DNA of 64,000 bases from an uncultured Bacteroidales bacterium. GTDB lineage: Bacteria; Bacteroidota; Bacteroidia; Bacteroidales; UBA4417. The DNA is taken from positions 1-64,000 of the forward strand of contig CAJAXK010000103.1 of NCBI GenBank assembly GCA_903946925.1, written 5' to 3'. Positions 59,438 through 64,000 of this stretch are shown one piece after another. The notes under the pieces are model-generated. The model did no database searches. It saw only the letters and a program-made list of their open reading frames with translations, and had not been told where the DNA came from. The position numbers were made by a program, and so were the translations under genes. The first letter of the stretch is position 1; each line of letters begins with the position of its first letter.

Positions 59438-62400
59438 ATGAGAAAAACATTACTGATATTTCTCCCCATATTTTTTGCTGCGTTTTCGCTGAAAGCCCAG
59501 GAAATTGTTGGCTCCAACGATACTACCATTTGCCATGGCAGCCCTGCTGAATTACATGCCTCACTAATAAATGGGAGTTATGGAACATCAAGTTATTCGT
59601 TTGAGACGTATGCTTACACACCCGAAGCGTTTACTGGAGGAACCCATGTTGCCTTTATTGGTGATCACGACGACAAAGTTTCTGGCCCGTTTAATATTGG
59701 GTTCAACTTTTGTTTTTTCAATCAAACCTATACCCAATTTTGTGTTGGCTCAAATGGATGGGTGGGTTTTACATATAACACGAACTGGACTGCTTACAAT
59801 GCTGAACTACTTCCAAATGCTGTCGGTGGGACACCACAGAATTGCATATTTGCCCCATGGCTCGATTGGTGGCCTGATAATCCAACAAATCCAACCTCTG
59901 GTGAACAGAACGTTTTTTATTATACAACCGGTACCGCCCCTAATAGAAAATTGGTTGTTTATTGGAAGAATTGCTCAATGTTTAATAACTCTTGTCAGAA
60001 TGATCCCGAAAAATATGGCACATTTCAAATTGTATTGAATGAGCAAAGCAGTGTAATTGATAACCATATCCAATATAAACCGATTTGTCAGAATGAAGTG
60101 GCCACCCAAGGAGTACAGAATTTGGGCGGAACCCAAGCATTTATTGCTACGGGTAGAAACCAAACAGTGTGGTCTGCTCAAAACGAAAGCACCCGTTTTG
60201 TCCCCAGCGGAATAAAGTGGTACACAGGCGGTTATCCCGGAGGAACAGTTGTTGGATATGGTGCCGTGCTGAATGTTTCCCCATCTGTTACAACAACCTA
60301 CACTGTAGTGGTCGAAACTTGTGCCGGCGGTGGTGCAATTACCAAGAATATTACAGTTACTGTAATACCACTGCCAACCGCCGATGCTGGTCCTAATATT
60401 GTAACTTGTATGCCGGGCACTGGTGCAGCCATTACCAGCACCGCAACCAATTATAGCACTGTTGCTTGGTCAACTTCTTCTACCACTGGCGGATATTTCA
60501 ATAACCCCAATACGCTTAACACAATTTACTATCCATCCCTGCCCGATATCGTTGCGGGTTCGGTTACTTTAACGTTAACAGCAACAGGTGCGCCGGGTTG
60601 CAACGCATTTGCCACAAGTTCGATGACACTTTCTGCCGCTCCTTATCCTATTGCCCTGGCAGGCATTGATGGTAGTGTTTGCTCAAATAGCAGTTATTCG
60701 TTGAATGGTTCTGCGTCTGGTTCCGGACTTACGGTTTGGACCAAATCAGGCGATGGCGGTTTTTTAAACCCAAACAGTCCGATTACACTATACACACCTG
60801 GCCCTAACGATATTTTAAACGGAGAAGTTGACCTTTACATAACCTCCAACGGATCAGGCCCATGTACTGGGTTTTCGGATGCAGATACAATTCACCTTAC
60901 TGTTATTCATACCCCATCGGTCTTTGCCGGCGATGATTTTCAGCATTGTGTTGGAACCGATGTTACCTTAAGCGGGGCAACTGCCGATTATTATCAGTCG
61001 GTGCATTGGTCAACTTCGGGAACAGGAACTTTTGTGGATTCAACCCTTGTACATGCGGTTTATCGTCCAAGCGCTGCCGATATTTTGGGCAAAACGGTTG
61101 ACCTTACTTTGCATATAGTGCCTACTTCGCCATGCGTAGCCATTTCGGACCATGTTCAGGTTACTTTGGTACGACCACCAACCGCAAATGCAGGACCATC
61201 ATCGGATGCCATCTGCGCATCAGGTTTTTACACCTTATCAGCATCGGACACAACCCAAAGCCCGGGAATTGTTTGGACAAGTTCTGGCACAGGCACATTT
61301 AGCGATGGCCTTGCGCTGCACCCGGTTTACACACCATCCACCGATGACACACTTGCTGGAACAGTAACGCTAACGCTCACGGCCTCAAGCAATGCGCCAT
61401 GCAGCGTGGCCGTTGATGATTTAGTTTTATCCATCAACCCATTGCCGGTGCCAACTGCGTTTGGGCCTCCTTCGGTTTGCCTCAATTCAACGGGTAAAGT
61501 TTACCTTTCGCAATCCGGAATGAACGGTTATTCGTGGGAAACTTCATCGGGTGGCATTATTACCGCTGGGGGGACGCCAACCGCCGATACGGCTATGGTA
61601 ACATGGAATACGGTTGGACCGCAATTCGTAAAAATAAATTACAGCAATGCTTATGGATGTTCGGCGGTAGCGGCAACCCAATTCCCTGTTATGGTTAACC
61701 CATTGCCAAACCCTAATGTTTATGGAAATAAATCGGTTTGTCTCAATACCAGCCATATCTATTTTACCGAAGAAGGCATGACCGACTACGAATGGAACCT
61801 TTCGCCTGGTGGCACCATAACGGCGGGAGTTGGGAACGACACCATAACGGTGCTTTGGTCGGGCGATGGTATTCAGATGGTAAATGTTAATTATGCCGAT
61901 GCCAATGGATGCAGGGCAGAAAACCCTACCTATTCCGATATTACGGTTCAAGCTTTGCCCGAACCAATTTTGGGTGGGCCGTCGCCCGTTTGTTTCAATT
62001 CCATTGATAACGAATATTCAACCGATGGCGCTATGACCGACTATATTTGGAATGTTACAGGTGGCACCATAACCTCGGGCGGGATTGGGACAAGCAACAA
62101 AGCAACCGTTCATTGGGATGGTGTGGGGCCTTATTCCGTAAGCGTAAACTACACCAACAGCGATGGATGTACAGCCGCATTGCCAACGGTTTATAATGTT
62201 ACGGTAAATACTTTGCCAATCCCCGATTTAAGTGGCCCAAACCCGGTATGCTTTAACTCAGAAGGAAATGTTTACACCACAAATTCAGCAATGACGGGCT
62301 ACATTTGGAATATTTCCGGTGGAACGATTTCGGAAGGAGGAACTTCGACCAGCAATACAGCAACTGTAAAATGGGATGGAACAGGGCCTCATTCCATAAA

Positions 62401-64000
62401 TGTAAATTATACCGATAATAACGGATGTAAAGCTGCCGTAGCAAGCACCTACAACGTAACCGTCAACTCCTTGCCAATCCCTGCTTTGGGAGGAATAAAT
62501 CCTGTATGTTTCAATTCATCCGGTAATATTTATACTACCGATGCAACAATGACAAACTACTTATGGAGCGTCAATGGAGGCACAATAACAGATGGGGGCA
62601 ACACGAGCAGCAACACCGCAACTGTGAAATGGGATGGATCTGGTCCACATTCAATTCAGGTAAATTACACCAACAGCGATGGCTGCACAGCCCCTTTGCC
62701 CAGCATCTATAATGTAACCGTTAATCCTTTGCCTGTTCCCGCTTTGAGTGGGAATTCACCGGTTTGTTTCAATTCGTCAGGAAATGTTTACTCCACCGAT
62801 GTAAATATGTCCAATTATTTATGGAGTATTTCGGGTGGTACGATTACATCCGATGGCACTTTAACCTCAAACACGGCAACAGTTACCTGGGACGGAACCG
62901 GCCCTTATTCGATACATGTAAACTATACCAATGGCGATGGTTGTACGGCAGCCTTGCCAAGTACCTTCCCGGTAACGGTAAACCCATTGCCAATACCAGC
63001 TTTGGGAGGCACAACCCCTGCTTGTTTTAACTCCACCAATAACGTTTATACTACCAATGCTTCCATGACCAATTATATCTGGGGAATTACAGGTGGGACG
63101 ATAACTGATGGAGGCACATCCACAAGCAATACAGCAACCGTGAAATGGGATGGAACTGCGCCTCATGCCATTACGGTAAATTATACCAACGAGAATGGTT
63201 GTGTCGCTGCGCAGCCGAGCAATTTCAACGTAACAGTAAACCCATTGCCGATTCCGGCTTTAAGCGGACCAACACCTGCTTGCTTTAACTCATCAGGAAA
63301 TATTTATACCACAGATGCCTCAAAGACCAATTATATTTGGAATATTTCGGGAGGAACGATCACAGGAGGTGGTACTTCAACCAGCAACACGGCAACAGTA
63401 AAATGGGATGGAACAGGTCCACATTCCATAAACGTAAATTATACCGATGCCAACCAATGTGTTGCGGCAGCCCCGAGTTCTTTTAACGTAACGGTTAATC
63501 CTTTACCAATTCCGGCTTTGAGTGGGACAACACCTGCTTGTTTTAATTCTTCAGGCAATGTTTATACCACCGATGAGCTTATGTCGAATTACGTTTGGGG
63601 AATTAGCGGAGGTACAATTATCGCAGGGGGAACCCTAACTTCCAACACAACAACTGTAAAATGGGATGGATCGGGTGTGCATTCCATAAATGTAAAATAT
63701 ACCGATGGCAATGGCTGTACGGCAGCTTCGGCAAGTGTTTTCAATGTTACGGTTAACCCTTTGCCTATACCTGCGCTGGGTGGGCCAAGTCCGGTTTGTT
63801 TTAATTCGGATGGGAATATTTATACCACCGATGCCGGTATGACAAATTATATCTGGAGCATTTCGGGAGGTACAATTACAACAGGAGGAACCGCAACAAG
63901 TAATACAGCAACAGTGAAATGGGATGGCGTTTCAGCCCACTCGATAAGTGTGGTTTACACTGATGCCAACGGATGTGTTGCTGCCAATCCATCGGTTTTC
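59438..64000 (+). CDS. Giant secreted PKD-like repeat protein (5' part; runs off right edge)
   Basis: Manual translation from ATG 59438: MRKTLLIFLPIFFAAFSLKAQEIVGSNDTTICHGSPAEL..., frame open to 64000; repeats of about 86 aa such as PVCFNSSGNIYTTDA.MTNYIW.ISGGTIT.GGT.TSNTATVKWDGTGPHSI.VNYTD.NGC.AA.PS.FNVTVNPLPIPAL. Confidence 0.88.
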   Translation, partial: MRKTLLIFLPIFFAAFSLKAQEIVGSNDTTICHGSPAELHASLINGSYGTSSYSFETYAYTPEAFTGGTHVAFIGDHDDKVSGPFNIGFNFCFFNQTYTQFCVGSNGWVGFTYNTNWTAYNAELLPNAVGGTPQNCIFAPWLDWWPDNPTNPTSGEQNVFYYTTGTAPNRKLVVYWKNCSMFNNSCQNDPEKYGTFQIVLNEQSSVIDNHIQYKPICQNEVATQGVQNLGGTQAFIATGRNQTVWSAQNESTRFVPSGIKWYTGGYPGGTVVGYGAVLNVSPSVTTTYTVVVETCAGGGAITKNITVTVIPLPTADAGPNIVTCMPGTGAAITSTATNYSTVAWSTSSTTGGYFNNPNTLNTIYYPSLPDIVAGSVTLTLTATGAPGCNAFATSSMTLSAAPYPIALAGIDGSVCSNSSYSLNGSASGSGLTVWTKSGDGGFLNPNSPITLYTPGPNDILNGEVDLYITSNGSGPCTGFSDADTIHLTVIHTPSVFAGDDFQHCVGTDVTLSGATADYYQSVHWSTSGTGTFVDSTLVHAVYRPSAADILGKTVDLTLHIVPTSPCVAISDHVQVTLVRPPTANAGPSSDAICASGFYTLSASDTTQSPGIVWTSSGTGTFSDGLALHPVYTPSTDDTLAGTVTLTLTASSNAPCSVAVDDLVLSINPLPVPTAFGPPSVCLNSTGKVYLSQSGMNGYSWETSSGGIITAGGTPTADTAMVTWNTVGPQFVKINYSNAYGCSAVAATQFPVMVNPLPNPNVYGNKSVCLNTSHIYFTEEGMTDYEWNLSPGGTITAGVGNDTITVLWSGDGIQMVNVNYADANGCRAENPTYSDITVQALPEPILGGPSPVCFNSIDNEYSTDGAMTDYIWNVTGGTITSGGIGTSNKATVHWDGVGPYSVSVNYTNSDGCTAALPTVYNVTVNTLPIPDLSGPNPVCFNSEGNVYTTNSAMTGYIWNISGGTISEGGTSTSNTATVKWDGTGPHSINVNYTDNNGCKAAVASTYNVTVNSLPIPALGGINPVCFNSSGNIYTTDATMTNYLWSVNGGTITDGGNTSSNTATVKWDGSGPHSIQVNYTNSDGCTAPLPSIYNVTVNPLPVPALSGNSPVCFNSSGNVYSTDVNMSNYLWSISGGTITSDGTLTSNTATVTWDGTGPYSIHVNYTNGDGCTAALPSTFPVTVNPLPIPALGGTTPACFNSTNNVYTTNASMTNYIWGITGGTITDGGTSTSNTATVKWDGTAPHAITVNYTNENGCVAAQPSNFNVTVNPLPIPALSGPTPACFNSSGNIYTTDASKTNYIWNISGGTITGGGTSTSNTATVKWDGTGPHSINVNYTDANQCVAAAPSSFNVTVNPLPIPALSGTTPACFNSSGNVYTTDELMSNYVWGISGGTIIAGGTLTSNTTTVKWDGSGVHSINVKYTDGNGCTAASASVFNVTVNPLPIPALGGPSPVCFNSDGNIYTTDAGMTNYIWSISGGTITTGGTATSNTATVKWDGVSAHSISVVYTDANGCVAANPSVF

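Noticed and set aside
59571-60038. 155-aa plus-strand ORF
   Set aside because: Out-of-frame inside the PKD-like gene beginning at 59438, which has a signal peptide and coherent repeats.
62867-63166. Minus-strand ORFs within the PKD repeats (also 61544-61951, 62253-62444)
   Set aside because: Antisense shadows of the repeat protein.
1-64000. Defense, phage or transposon system
   Set aside because: No transposase, integrase, phage structural, restriction or other defense gene was recognised; the gene content is metabolic.

Overview
The window looks like a Bacteroidota chromosome segment (T9SS C-terminal domains, SusC/SusD pair, hybrid two-component regulator, TAnnTTTG-type promoters). About 1-38 kb is a minus-strand polysaccharide utilization locus for an anionic, probably sulfated, uronic-acid glycan. 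It carries two PL38/alginate-lyase-like proteins, two PL6-like beta-helix lyases, four sulfatases, further beta-helix and jelly-roll proteins, SusC/SusD with a small lipoprotein, and three large FnIII mosaic proteins. A plus-strand HTCS regulator follows at 38.7-42.8 kb. Next come a periplasmic Gfo/Idh/MocA + DUF1080 + TIM-barrel module (43-47 kb) and a hexuronate operon under a LacI-type regulator (47.3-56.5 kb: MFS, UxaC, Gnd, LarA-like nickel epimerase homolog, PfkB kinase, mannonate-oxidoreductase-like SDR). The right end holds a small membrane protein, pfkA, repeat-rich intergenic DNA and the 5' part of a giant PKD-like repeat protein that is absent from the ORF track because it has no stop in the window. 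The two most interesting inferences are (1) a possible dehydratase-free route glucuronate > fructuronate > mannonate > gluconate > 6-phosphogluconate > Ru5P, using a LarA-superfamily epimerase and Gnd, and (2) a cis-regulatory module repeated upstream of four transcription units with invariant internal spacing, centred on a palindrome TTATCAATCAA-A-TTGATTGATAA, a candidate HTCS operator. No rRNA, tRNA, CRISPR array or transposase was recognised. All family assignments are by eye; no searches were run.
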